Positions 22,109 through 31,795 of a stretch of DNA of 64,000 bases are shown in pieces. The notes under the pieces were generated by a model. It had not been told where the DNA came from and ran no database searches. It saw only the letters and a program-made list of their open reading frames with translations. Within the stretch, counting starts at the first letter, position 1, and the number at the start of each line of letters is the position of its first letter. The translations under genes and the position numbers were made by a program. This DNA is from Conchocele bisecta (lineage: Eukaryota > Mollusca > Bivalvia > Lucinida > Thyasiridae): positions 58,083,968 to 58,147,967 of the forward strand of contig CM055273.1 in the NCBI GenBank assembly GCA_029237695.1, read 5' to 3'.

Positions 22109-22358
22109 GGGGCCCGTTTCACTAAGCTTCGTACGACTAAAATGTTCGTAAGTGCAAATTTAGGATCGTCTGGAAATTTCAATTGATGTATTTACATTTA
22201 TTGAGCATAGGCTGCATATGCAGCCTATGCTCAATAAATGTAAATCCAATAATTGTTTGCAAGAAAACTTTGTTAATATGGAATTTACAGACTACTATAA
22301 TTTTGCACTTACATGTACGAACATTTTAGTCGTACGAAGTTTAGTGAAACGGTCCACT
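22109..22358. mobile_element. F2 foldback element, full length
   Basis: It starts GGGGCCCGTTTCACTAAGCT. The stem AGGCTGCATATGCAGCCT is perfect, and it ends TTTAGTGAAACGGTCCAC. Confidence 0.88.
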
Positions 22359-22364
22359 GGTTTG

Positions 22365-22585
22365 CTGGCAAACTCTAACGCTACTGTAAATTTATGATCG
22401 TCTAGAAATTCCAATTGATGGATTCACATTTATTGAACATAGGCTGCACATGCAGCCTGTGTTCAATACATATAAATCCAATCATTGTTTACAAGCAAAC
22501 ATTGCTAATTTGAAATTTACAGAATATCATAAGTTTGCACTTACGAACGTTTTAGTCGTACGAAGTTTAGTGAAACGGCCCCCTG
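22365..22585. mobile_element. F2 element lacking its left end
   Basis: It starts directly after the previous copy, inside the left subterminal region, and ends TTTAGTGAAACGGCCCCC. The stem reads AGGCTGCACATGCAGCCT, with A in place of G at GA(A/G)CATAGG and a matching T on the other arm. Confidence 0.8.
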
Positions 22586-22859
22586 GCTCCAAAATTACCT
22601 CCCTTACCACATCGCCGAGTGTGATTTGGAGCATCAATTATATTCCGTAAATGATTTCATTAATTGCAAATACATTCTGTGCTCAGTATTGTGCGTCATG
22701 TTTCGACGTCATTTATGCGCACAATGTTGTTTATTGCTTAACAATGACAACAAACAACACAACAAAGCAAGCAACATGAACATGAAACATTGAGTATGTG
22801 TACACATGTGTACGCCCAGGGGGCAGAAGTAGTCTGGTACAAAAAAAAAGTAGTGCGGC

Positions 22860-23235
22860 CGTTTTGAGGTCACAGACACAGTTTGCTTGCAAATTGTGAT
22901 CCATTACTACCCAGTTTCACTTGAGGAACAGTTTGGGGTGCTTTTTGTAACACCAGTTTTAAGCATATTTGTATAATTTAAAAGAAAACACTGAACCTGT
23001 TGGTCACGTGATGTAAACATAGTTTCCATGGCCAAAAAATGTAAACAATATTGGGGGATATGACGAGGTTGGATTTAACTGTATGTGAGGAGTATGTGGA
23101 CCTATTGTTTAGTTCATGCAGAACCAGTACAGACTGACTGCAAGTTATGTACAGGTCCCAAAGCATACATACGAATAGTGAAAGTAGGAGAGAATGGCCA
23201 TTTTGGATGGCATTCGGTTAAATTATATAGTAAAA
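22860..23235 (+). repeat. F6 repeat
   Basis: AACACTGAACCTGTTGGTCA, GTGATGTAAACATAGTTTCC, TGTAAACAATATTGGGGGAT and CGAATAGTGAAAGTAGGAGA recur inverted at 37370-37700 and direct at 38644-38872. Confidence 0.7.
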
Positions 23236-23550
23236 CCATTTCGTGTAGTCTAACATTGCAACGCTAGTTGTGGAGAGCGAGACAGACAGACAGACATAAA
23301 CAGAGCGAGCGTAGTTTATATAGAAACTACAGACACACACTTCATGCGAGCAATCTATCAACGTTGCTACGAAACCACTGATTAATTCGTAACTTACGTT
23401 CACATTGATTCCGATCAGTAGTAGTCCATTGCCAGGAATATCAAAATATCCAGTCACCGTAACACACCTAAATGGCGGGAAACAAAAACAATCGTCTGCT
23501 GTTGTTTTTTCTCTCACTTTCATCGCATTTCTTAACTAAAAACATGGTTT

Positions 23551-23598
23551 AACAGCTCATGAGAATCGTCTCCATGGAGACGATTCTCATGAGCTGTG
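23551..23598. repeat. perfect 48-bp hairpin
   Basis: ACAGCTCATGAGAATCGTCT is followed by its complement around CCATGG. Degenerate relatives lie at 55310-55355, 55684-55725 and near 55832. Confidence 0.8.
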
Positions 23599-23781
23599 AA
23601 ACCAGTTTTCATCCATAGAAAATGGAAAATAGGAAATAAACAGCAGACGACACCATTTAACTCGGCGTTGTGAGGGTTAATACTCTTATATGGCGCGATG
23701 AAGAACTTCCAATATTTCCACAGTACTGAATATATTGACAGTTTGCAGGCGCATGGTGAAACTGGCGTAACCATGGATATA

Positions 23782-24012
23782 TGTGTCTTTGAGTGGAGAA
23801 ATGAGGCTTATCGGATTTATGACCAGTGTAGCTTCTGATCAAATAGCGCAGTACGGTAGCCTGATAACTATCTATATTGCTTGTGAAAAGCACAACGGGC
23901 GTTTCATTGATGGTATGGCGAACAGTGTACATCCTAATCAGATTGTGTGGATGCACATGATCTACACTAGTCGCTAAACACATAAGCCCCATTTTTTTAT
24001 TCAAAACCGCAT
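23782..24012 (+). repeat. F3 repeat, near full length
   Basis: It contains GAGTGGAGAAATGAGGCTTA, TAGCTTCTGATCAAATAGCG, GGCGTTTCATTGATGGTATG and ACACATAAGCCCCATTTTTT. The minus-strand 141-codon frame here is a by-product. Confidence 0.75.
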
Positions 24013-24159
24013 ACGTGTCCCCGTATACAGGCATGGTAATGCAGACAGCCATATGATAACGAGAGCGACGGTTAACTAACAATGGCCGTCATCGGTTAAA
24101 ACGGACCTTGCCGAATCTCTTATATATCTCCAGCATACGATGTTTTACAAATTGTGCAG

Positions 24160-24440
24160 TATGATTGCCTATTGTTTACACATCGTTTTCATCGCATCGT
24201 GTTTAAAAGAACTAAACATCGTTTTCTAATTATAAAAACTAAACCGATGTGAACATGATGTGTAAACGACACGATATGCGTTTGAAAAACGCCTGGCGTT
24301 TAAATAGTTGGGAGTCAAACAAACATAGTGTTATTTTGCGTACAACAAAAAAAAAACGATATTCGTGTTTATGCATATCGTTGTACAAGGTGATCATTTT
24401 CGCTTCGTGTTTGTTTCGTTTGGGGCCCTTCAACAACTGT
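24160..24440. repeat. F14 degenerate repeat
   Basis: It shows ACATCGTTTTCTAATTATAA, GATGTGTAAACGACACGATA, CGCCTGGCGTTTAAATAGTT and CATATCGTTGTACAAGGTGA. The ends are unclear. Confidence 0.5.
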
Positions 24441-24719
24441 TCACTGTAGTACTGCAATTCTCATCAGACAAATTGCCTATTTAAGGAGGGGGTGACAGTA
24501 AATAGGCACATGTTTTATTATATACCAACATGTTCGTCTTGGTCTCTAGATGACCGATCCGCGTGATACCATTGCATCATCTGAGGAACGAAGTTACAAT
24601 TCCAGATGGCATCCAAGATGGTCACCAAAATATTAATATCTCATTAAAGATGTGTCTGTTGAGAACAAATAGAAATTAAAAAATAAGCAGCCATCGACAC
24701 AATTTAACTGTCGGCCATT

Positions 24720-24784
24720 TGATGGATTTACATTTATTGAACATAGGCTGCATATGCAGCCTATGTTCAATAAATGTAAATCCA
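24720..24784. repeat. isolated F2 central hairpin
   Basis: Only the stem is present: GATTTACATTTATTGAACAT, GGCTGCATATGCAGCC and the complement. Both arms carry the A/T variant (GAACAT and ATGTTC). Confidence 0.8.
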
Positions 24785-24794
24785 ATTTTGTTGC

Positions 24795-25625
24795 CTGATA
24801 CACCACCACCTGCACTAATTTTGCTAATATTTGTCAAGTTCTTTGTTACAAAATACTAGAATATTGTTATTGAAAGCAAGCAGTTTGATTGACTGAGCCT
24901 GAGCTGTGCAACAGCTCAGGCACAGTGAATCAAACTGCTTGATTGCAAGTTGATATTGCCAATAGATGTTCAGAAACGTTGTCATCTTGGCAAGATTAAC
25001 GCAGGCTATAGCTCTGGCACAGCCAATCAAACTGCTTGATTGCAAGTTGATATTACCAATAGATGTACAGACACGTTGTCATCTTGGCAATGTTAACGCA
25101 GGCTATAGCTCTGGCACAGCCAATCAAACTGCTTGATTACAAGTTGATATTACCAATAGATGTACAGAAACGTTGTCATCTTGGCAAGATTAACGTAGGC
25201 TACAGCTCTGGTACAGCCAATCAAACTGCTTGATTGCAAGTTGATATTGCCAATAGATGTACAGACACGTTGTCATCTTGGCAAGATTAACGCAGGTTAT
25301 AGCTCTGGCACAGCCAATCAAACTGCTTGATTACAAGTTGATATTACCAATAGATGTTCAGAAATGTTGTCATCTTGGCAAGATTAACGCAGGCTACAGC
25401 TCTGGCACAGCCAATGAAACTGCTTGATTACAAGTTGATGTTCAACTTATGTGTTACAAAATATTTGAATATTGTTATTGAAAGCAAGCAGTTTCATTGA
25501 CTGAGCCTGAGCTTGCAACAGCTCAGGCACAGCCAATCTAACTGCTTTATTGCTAGTTGATATTACGGTACCAATAGATGTACAGAAAAGTTGGGCAAAA
25601 TTAACGCAAACGGTTGTGTACCGAA
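24795..25625. mobile_element. F10 TIR element with an internal 97-bp array
   Basis: The left part has GCACTAATTTTGCTAATATT, and the hairpin GCCTGAGCTGTGCAACAGCT recurs near 25505 as GAGCCTGAGCTTGCAACAGC. Between them TCAAACTGCTTGATT recurs at 24930, 25028, 25125, 25222 and 25319, with a variant at 25415, spacings 96-98 bp. Each unit contains CTTGGCAAGATTAACGCAGG, the family's right terminus. Confidence 0.82.
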
Positions 25626-25692
25626 ATACAGCGACAGGAAGCGTGACAGATGTGCATGTATGCCCTCGTTCGATCTGCTCCGGAACTCAATA

Positions 25693-26050
25693 TTATAGGA
25701 ATGAATGGCCTTTTTGTGGAATTTATCGGGGTATGAACTTGGAAAAGTCGCGGGAATACTGGACGAAGGCCGGAATGCCTCGTCCAGTATTCCCGCGACT
25801 TTTCCAAGTTTATATCCCCGATAAATTCCACAAAAAGGCCATTCATTCCTTATAATTCCAGCATTTGAAATAAATTCATCAAGAAAATGTGTTTATTTTC
25901 CGTTTTCTTAAGAATTATTTTAACTGCGCCTCACGGTTACGGAAAGTAGTTCGGCATTGGAGTTTACTGGGATATAAATTTTGGACAGAGACTTGCTACG
26001 GACCAATCAAATGTTAGGGAATTATGTAAATATTTTTGTGCTGGAATTAG
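25693..26050 (+). mobile_element. F5 element, full length
   Basis: The head foldback is near perfect around GAAGGCCGGAATGCCTC. The standard tail CACGGTTACGGAAAGTAGTT leads to TTTTTGTGCTGGAATTAG. Confidence 0.9.
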
Positions 26051-26218
26051 TAACCAATATCCGACATCATTCATAAACACAGTTACCGCATTTCGTGGGG
26101 GCACAGACGTTGTAATACCACTGTTGACAATTGTATTTAAAACATGGTTAAGCACAGTTGAAAACTAGACAGTATGTTTATAAAGTATGGATATTCCCCC
26201 CATTGCATACTGGACTAT

Positions 26219-26492
26219 ACGGCAGGGGATATGGATTCTTTTTATTAATTCATTCGCACGAAATAACAATTCGTTCCCTCAATTTAACAATTCGTTCCCA
26301 CGAATTTACAATTCGTTCCCATGATATAACAAATCGTTCCCTCGAATTAACAATTCGTTCCCACTAAATGACAATTCGTTCCCTCAATTTAACAATCCGT
26401 TCCCATGAATTAACCATTCGTTCCCGTGGGAACGAATTGTTATTTCGTGGGAACGAATTGTGAAATGGTTAAATCTATACGTCCCCTGCTGG
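26219..26492. mobile_element. TIR element built of a 21-bp array
   Basis: The ends ACGGCAGGGGATATGGATT and AATCTATACGTCCCCTGCTG are inverted versions of each other. Inside, TCGTTCCC (one variant, CCGTTCCC) recurs at 26271, 26292, 26313, 26334, 26355, 26376, 26397 and 26418, exactly 21 bp apart. At 26418-26460 the array flips to its complement, GGGAACGAATTGTTA. Confidence 0.88.
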
Positions 26493-26566
26493 GCTACGTA
26501 TGGCTCTAACTAGAGATTGTGTATAAACACAAAAAACTTTAAATTTACACAAATTTCGAAGTCATT

Positions 26567-27165
26567 TGAGAAAGTCTTACAAATTTTTTGACATAAGAAA
26601 TGGCTAAGTGTCTCAGCACCATTTTGAAGGTCACAACGGTCAAGGTCATGTCATTGGTGGTGCGATTGTGTCACACATGTTCAGGTGAAAGAACTATCCA
26701 AATAGTAAAGCAATCCTTCAAGATTTATATTGAAGATATTGCAAGATGCAGAAAGACTTACAAACTTTTCGACGTAAGAAAATGGATAAGTGTTGCAGCA
26801 CCATTTCGAAGGTCACAAAGGTCAATGTCATGTCATTGGTGGTGCGGGTGCAGTACGCATGTTCAGGTGAATTGTCTAAATATTAAAGCAATCCTTCAAG
26901 TAATATTGAAGATATCACATGATGGAGAAACTTTTACAAACTGTTCGACTTTTCGGCGTAGATGTACACGGAAGGACGTAAGGACGGACTGACGGACGCA
27001 ATGACGGACGTATGGACTGACATACGGACGTACGGAACCTCAAAAGCAACGCATTATGCCCCCTTGCTATCGCAATGCCGAATTTTATTTTATCCCCTGC
27101 TATTTTGTATTTATTATGCCCCCTTGCTATCGCATAGGGGGCATAATAAATACAAAATAGCAGAC
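26567..27165 (+). repeat. second satellite-bearing element, about 190-bp units
   Basis: Two monomers (near 26575-26760 and 26761-26945) share CATTTYGAAGGTCACAA, ATGTCATTGGTGGTGCG and AAAGCAATCCTTCAAG. A GGACGTAAGGACGGACTGAC tract follows, then TTATGCCCCCTTGCTATCGC paired with TAGGGGGCATAATAA. The 130-codon frame is satellite DNA. Confidence 0.75.
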
Positions 27166-27244
27166 GATAAAATAAAATTCGGCATTGTAAGACTTAACAC
27201 GCTGAAACGCGAACGTTCAGCCTTTTTCAAGTACATGTAACTAC

Positions 27245-27752
27245 GAAATTTCACCGAATACACACACAAAAAGAAACGAATATCACTTTTTCACGTTGGG
27301 ACCTTTCGAGTTTTCAGAGGAGAAACCGGTAAATGTCCTAAGGCGAAGTCGAAATCCCCAAAAAAAAACATAATGCGAAAAAGATCAATTTCGACCAAAA
27401 TTACAAAATCGAAAATCCCAACGCGAAAACAACCGTTTTCGTGTTAATTCTTTTGTTTCGTAAAAGACAAAAAATTGCCATTCTTGAAACTAAATGTGTG
27501 TGGGCCTGACCAAACGTTTCAAGTTCGTTACTCAAGCCTTCTGGTCGTCGCCGAGTGGGAGATTTAACTGTATGTTTCCAACTGTTTCTAGACTATAGCG
27601 GAGTGACAGGAAATGCAATTAGACTTTTCATGACGTCAACGTTTTTTTGTAACCCCTCCGGTTGTAGTGGTTACAAAAACCGTAGGTTACACAAACAGGC
27701 TCTATACAAGTGCGTTAGTTCCCACAGTACATGTTATAAAGAAAGAATACAG
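27245..27752. other. unassigned DNA
   Basis: A-rich sequence with scattered CGAAA words; no gene or family recognised. Confidence 0.4.
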
Positions 27753-27990
27753 CGGAACACGAAATCCCGCTATATCGGTTTATGCAAAAAGTGCAGATCC
27801 AGATGAGCCGGCTCGTAACGAGCCGTCTCATCAGGATCTGCACTTTTTGAAAGTAATTTTAATATTTTTGAGAACAAAAATACCCCCTTTTCATAAATGG
27901 ACGAATCTGAAAATCATTTTGTGACCATTGGATTGGTCGGGACATTAGCATATCACAGTCCATTCCAGTTCCTTAGGGTTGAAAGGGTTA
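27753..27990 (+). mobile_element. F4 element
   Basis: ACGAAATCCCGCTATATCGG, the core GAGCCGGCTCGTAACGAGCC, ATTGGATTGGTCGGGACATT and the end AGGGTTGAAAGGGTT are all present. The first few bases are diverged. Confidence 0.82.
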
Positions 27991-28116
27991 CAGTATTTGA
28001 AAAGGCATAATACAATAGTGTGATAACTATGGAAATCAGACATCTGCACCAATTATGTTCAGTGATCACATCATCAGTGTGTAAGGCAGTACTTATGCAA
28101 TAAATAAATAGAGAAT

Positions 28117-28249
28117 GGTAGGTTAGTGCCGTGAATGGGAAAACATATCTGGCAAGGCTTAGGAAACGGGATGGGCGAGGCTCTGCCGAGCACATCCCGT
28201 TTCCGTGCCGCGCCAGATATGTTTTCCCATTCACGGCACTAACCTACTA
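28117..28249. repeat. 133-bp foldback
   Basis: GGTAGGTTAGTGCCGTGAAT at left pairs with ATTCACGGCACTAACCTACT at right. The arms are about 58 bp with small mismatches, and the loop is near GCGAGGCTCTGCCGAG. Confidence 0.85.
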
Positions 28250-28602
28250 TTATATTTATCCCGTCAACGTCAACACCTACAAATGACTTTAAAAGGCAAA
28301 CAAATAACCACAGCCACCGCACATATTCATACGCAGTGATTAGGTGATTAGGTCGTATTGACAGGATATCAAAAATGTTTCACGGCACCTTGTTTCACGG
28401 GGATAAAATCCAATATTTGTGTTGGCTTGATATAATATTTATTAAATCAGTAAGGTCGTTTAATAAATACCATATTAAACCATCACTGGTGTAAGATTAT
28501 CGATGTGTTAGTGACCTGTATAGTGTGGCTGTTATCTGACATTCTAATGTAAAAATCGAAATCATTTAGGAGGACTTTAATTTAGGGTGTCCCCAGAGAC
28601 TC
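28250..28602. other. unassigned DNA
   Basis: Nothing recognised. Confidence 0.4.
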
Positions 28603-28643
28603 TAGGCTGTCGTATCGACTCCACTCAACCCATTAGGAGAATA
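28603..28643 (+). repeat. 41-bp direct repeat flanking F7, left
   Basis: TAGGCTGTCGTATCGACTCC to CATTAGGAGAATA recurs at 29072-29112 with three base changes that I can see. Confidence 0.85.
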
Positions 28644-28650
28644 CATTCCT

Positions 28651-29076
28651 TCCTGTCTGTTTCACGAAAGCTGCCCAAATTTTACGGCCATATGAACAAT
28701 TCAAAAACAATATTTTTTCGATAATATTAATATGGGAATTTAACAAGGGGGAAAAAGAGGTAGAGGAGTTGTGGGAGGAGTAAAAAAAACGAAATAATTT
28801 GGAAATTGACTCCGAAACCTATCTAGATAGCTTGGAAATGATCTAACTAAGAAAACAAAAGTTAAATTTTAAAAATCGGTCCAGTATTTCTGAAATTCTA
28901 AACATTTCCCCCATGTTAAATCCCCATAGACATCTTCACTCTGTAAAATTTCAGGAAATAAAGAGAAGGCTCATTCTTAAATTTTCCTTTATTTTAATAT
29001 TTAAAAAATAAAATTGTTTTTGAATTATTTTTATAGCCGTAACATTTGGGCAGCTTTCGTGAAACAGACAGTAGGC
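28651..29076. mobile_element. F7 TIR element with internal deletions
   Basis: It starts CCTGTCTGTTTCACGAAAGC and ends CTTTCGTGAAACAGACAGTA. The arms are shortened relative to 19307-19855. Confidence 0.85.
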
Positions 29077-29112
29077 TGTTGTATCGACTCCATTCAATCC
29101 ATTAGGAGAATA
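29072..29112 (+). repeat. 41-bp direct repeat flanking F7, right
   Basis: This is the partner of 28603-28643. It overlaps the last bases of the right TIR. Confidence 0.85.
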
Positions 29113-29129
29113 AAGTCATTTGAGCACAT

Positions 29130-29365
29130 ACTTATGTCTCACGCAATGTGAGTTTGTACATAAGGACATGTTCGTCATGAAATATATTCACTGTAAATGA
29201 CGTCGAAAGATGACACAATTTCATTTAGCAATTCCGCATTTGCTATGAACATTTCATCAATTGTCGACGCCATTTACGGCGACTATCGTAAATTGTGTAA
29301 ATATTTTCATGAAACATCGCACATGTTCTTAGGTAGAAAGTCACATGGCATGTCTCAATTATATG
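29130..29365. mobile_element. F13 element, diverged
   Basis: It has TATGTCTCACGCAATGTGAG at left, AGCAATTCCGCATTTGCTAT in the centre and AAAGTCACATGGCATGTCTC at right. Confidence 0.7.
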
Positions 29366-29384
29366 TCATCGATTAGCTGTTTTG

Positions 29385-29471
29385 CATTTAGGCCCTGATG
29401 CGCAGTCTGATCTGGGGCTACACTGCTCGCACAATGCATAAGCCCCATTTCCTCCAGTCACAGCCACATAT
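29385..29471 (+). repeat. F3 right-end fragment
   Basis: CAGTCTGATCTGGGGCTACA through CCAGTCACAGCCACATAT is nearly identical to 18362-18455 and, like it, runs into a palindrome. Confidence 0.75.
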
Positions 29472-29573
29472 ACAGTGGGGTCAGCGTGTAAGTGCACACA
29501 CGAACGAACACGACAGGTTGGAACCAACCTGTCGTGTTCGTTCGTGTGTGCACTTACACGCTGACCCCACTGT
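29472..29573. repeat. 102-bp near-perfect palindrome, copy 2
   Basis: The arms match 18457-18558 as far as I can see. The loop is AA rather than TT although the flanking F3 has the same orientation. Confidence 0.92.
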
Positions 29574-29592
29574 ACACTATGGAAGCGTCCAG

Positions 29593-29958
29593 GTGCCAAT
29601 GCTAGAATATATTTATCTCCTAACTAGGAGATAATATCCTCTAATTAGGAGTTAGTATCTCCTAATTCGGACTTAATGTCTCCTAATTAAGATTTAGTGT
29701 CTCCTAATTAGGAATTAATATCTCATAATTAGGAGTTAGTATCTCCTAATTAGGAGATCAAACATTTTTTAGCATTGGCACAGACAGTAAGTTCAAATTA
29801 GGAGATAGTACGTCCTAATTAGGAATTACTAAGTCCTAATTAGGAGTTACTAAGTCCTAATTAGGAGATACGCTAAATCATAATTAGGACATAGTAAGTA
29901 CTAATTAAGAGACACTATGTCCTAATTAGGAGATGACACATATTTTAGCATTGGCAAA
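29593..29958. mobile_element. TIR element pair built of 21-bp TAATTA palindromes
   Basis: GTGCCAATGCTAGAATAT at left is complemented by TTTTAGCATTGGCAC at 29768-29782 and by ATATTTTAGCATTGGC at the far right. Inside, CTCCTAATTAGGAG-like palindromes have their TAATTA (or variant) at 29621, 29642, 29663, 29684, 29705, 29726 and 29747, then 29795, 29816, 29837 and 29858, and 29881, 29902 and 29923. Spacing is 21 bp within each block. Confidence 0.9.
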
Positions 29959-29987
29959 TAAATTGGCAACTGTCAAATGTATTTGTG

Positions 29988-30216
29988 GATGTGACTGGAT
30001 ACATAGGGCTTATGGGTTTTGCGACCAGTGTAGATCCGCATCCGCATAGTCTGATCTGCACAGTTCGCTATTCCATCGATGAAACATCCGTCCTTTCATG
30101 TTTCTAACACGCAATAGAGAGCATTATCCGGCTACAGGAGCGTGTTATTTTATTAATAACTACACTCGCCACAAATCCTATAATATAAGAGGCATTTCTC
30201 CAGTCACAGCCACTTT
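29988..30216 (+). repeat. F3 repeat
   Basis: It starts GTGGATGTGACTGGATACAT and ends ATTTCTCCAGTCACAGCCAC. CATCGATGAAACATCC and a diverged centre are present. Confidence 0.75.
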
Positions 30217-30252
30217 TAGACGTACATGCCGAATCAGTAGGTACAACTGTTA

Positions 30253-30472
30253 TACAGTGAAACCTCTCTAAACCGGACACCCTGGGAGGTCCCCAGGGTG
30301 TCCGGTTTAGAGAGGTTTCACTGTAAATCAGGCATTCGAACATTCTGAGCGATAATTGTGCGCTATGCGATCATGAATATACGTTAACAACTAAGATAAA
30401 TGACCAAGAAACTCATCAAAAATAAGATCACATGTGTTTTAATGGTGTCCGGTTTAGAGAGGTTCCACTGTA
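30253..30472. mobile_element. F1 TIR element, best-preserved copy
   Basis: It runs from TACAGTGAAACCTCTCTAAA through the perfect hairpin CCTGGGAGGTCCCCAGG to the right TIR GAGAGGTTCCACTGTA. Confidence 0.92.
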
Positions 30473-30474
30473 TA

Positions 30475-30755
30475 TAACAGATACATGATCTGAGACATTT
30501 TTTGACGAAATAAACATTCATTCACCATTTCCCAACATACTGATTGGCATTATAATACATTTTATATCAGATGTAAATTTCCAAACTGATATAAGGGGCG
30601 ATAACCGCGTTTCCTTAAAATGTTAAAGGACATTTTTATTTATTCGTTGTATTTATTGTTTGATGTGTAATGATCCTACTTTATATTCTGTCGAAAATAT
30701 TTTATTTTTCAGGTGACGCATTCAGTTGGTATAAATAATTAAAAAATAGCATGCA
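30475..30755 (+). repeat. F12 repeat
   Basis: CAGATACATGATCTGAGACA, ATTTTATATCAGATGTAAAT, GGGGCGATAACCGCGTTTCC and TTTTTCAGGTGACGCATT match 34815-35095, and 38200-38560 inverted. Confidence 0.7.
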
Positions 30756-30762
30756 TACACTT

Positions 30763-30954
30763 GTGACTACTGTAGCTCCTGATCAAATATCACACTCCTG
30801 TAGCCTGATAGCGATCCATACTGTTTGGAATAACGAACAGTGCAGAAACCGAATTCTCGCCTCGCGTTCTTGCGATTTCGCCTTGCGCATGCGTTCTCGC
30901 ATTCTGGAGATCTCGTCTCGCAATCTTGCGTTCTCGTGTTTAAGTCGCAAAGTA
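30763..30954 (+). repeat. F3 fragment followed by a TCTCGC-rich stretch
   Basis: GTGACTACTGTAGCTCCTGA to AACGAACAGTGCAGAAA is F3. From 30850, TTCTCGC, TCTTGCG and related words recur without a fixed period. Confidence 0.55.
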
Positions 30955-31219
30955 AAAATTCTTGAATATTGTGCTTTAAATCAAGCATGTTGATTGTCTG
31001 AGCCTGAGCTGTGGTACAGCTCAGGCTCAGTCAATCTAACTGCTTGATTGCGGGTCGAGATTGCCAATAGATGTTCAGAAACGTTGACATAATGGTAAGT
31101 TTAACGCAGACGGTGGTGTATGCCTTAATACGAGAACTGCAATGTGATTTCAGCGAGATTCTCAATAGATGTTGAGACATTTTGACATAATGTCAAGTTT
31201 AACGCAGGCGGTTGTGTAG
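30955..31219. mobile_element. F10 element, partly duplicated right end
   Basis: The hairpin GCCTGAGCTGTGGTACAGCT is present. CAATAGATGTTCAGAAACGT and CAATAGATGTTGAGACATTT each lead into a TTTAACGCAG(A/G)CGG end. Confidence 0.7.
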
Positions 31220-31602
31220 GAGAACGACTTGTACTTTCTGAGAGATATCGTCATCACGAATGGCTTCTTGAAACACACGCATGCTCTGTCGAAATAAAGT
31301 TACTGCAATCAATTCCAATTTACGGCAAGGGATGGTACATTATCGTTGCTTTAAGTGTAATTATGTCGGCAACATAATTTTAACCCAATTTACCAGATCC
31401 TACTCTGAAGGGAACTCGTCAATACGTAATGCGGGCCAACGGCAAGTGCTCCAAATGGCGTTGTTTCTTAACACATTTCAGACACAGTGCTACACGTACG
31501 TTTTACAAGCGTTTTGTCCGCGGAAAAGTAAACAGACGCTCTATTAAAGGCAATAGGTTTCCACAGAGGGAAGACTCACATAAGATAAACAATGTCCATT
31601 GA
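31220..31602. other. unassigned DNA
   Basis: An 88-codon frame at 31281-31547 has no recognisable domain. Nothing else is seen. Confidence 0.4.
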
Positions 31603-31705
31603 AAACATCCATTACCCCACCCATCTGTTGTCGCACTGTACGCTACGTTTCTTTAGAAACGTAGCGTACATTACAACAACATGTGGGTGGGGTAATGGAA
31701 ATTTA
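31603..31705. repeat. foldback repeat
   Basis: CCATTACCCCACCCATCTGT at left is answered by ATGTGGGTGGGGTAATGG at right. The inner stem is GTACGCTACGTTTCTTTAGA with its complement. Confidence 0.8.
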
Positions 31706-31795
31706 TTTTTCTATGGGCATCTTTGTGGCAAAGGTCCGAGTCTTCCATCTGTGTATGTTCCAGGTTAAGACAGTTAACACACATTCAATCTAAAG

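Noticed and set aside
23657..24082. 141-codon minus-strand open frame
   Set aside because: It lies across an F3 repeat; the same peptide words appear in other frames wherever F3 occurs.
24930..25430. CRISPR-like regular array
   Set aside because: The whole 97-bp unit is conserved, with no unique spacers, and the context is a eukaryotic TIR element.
26600..26992. 130-codon plus-strand open frame
   Set aside because: It covers two monomers of a satellite; the protein would be an internal repeat of translated satellite with no domain.
31281..31547. 88-codon plus-strand open frame
   Set aside because: It contains a CFKCN pair of cysteines but no complete zinc-finger spacing or conserved context.
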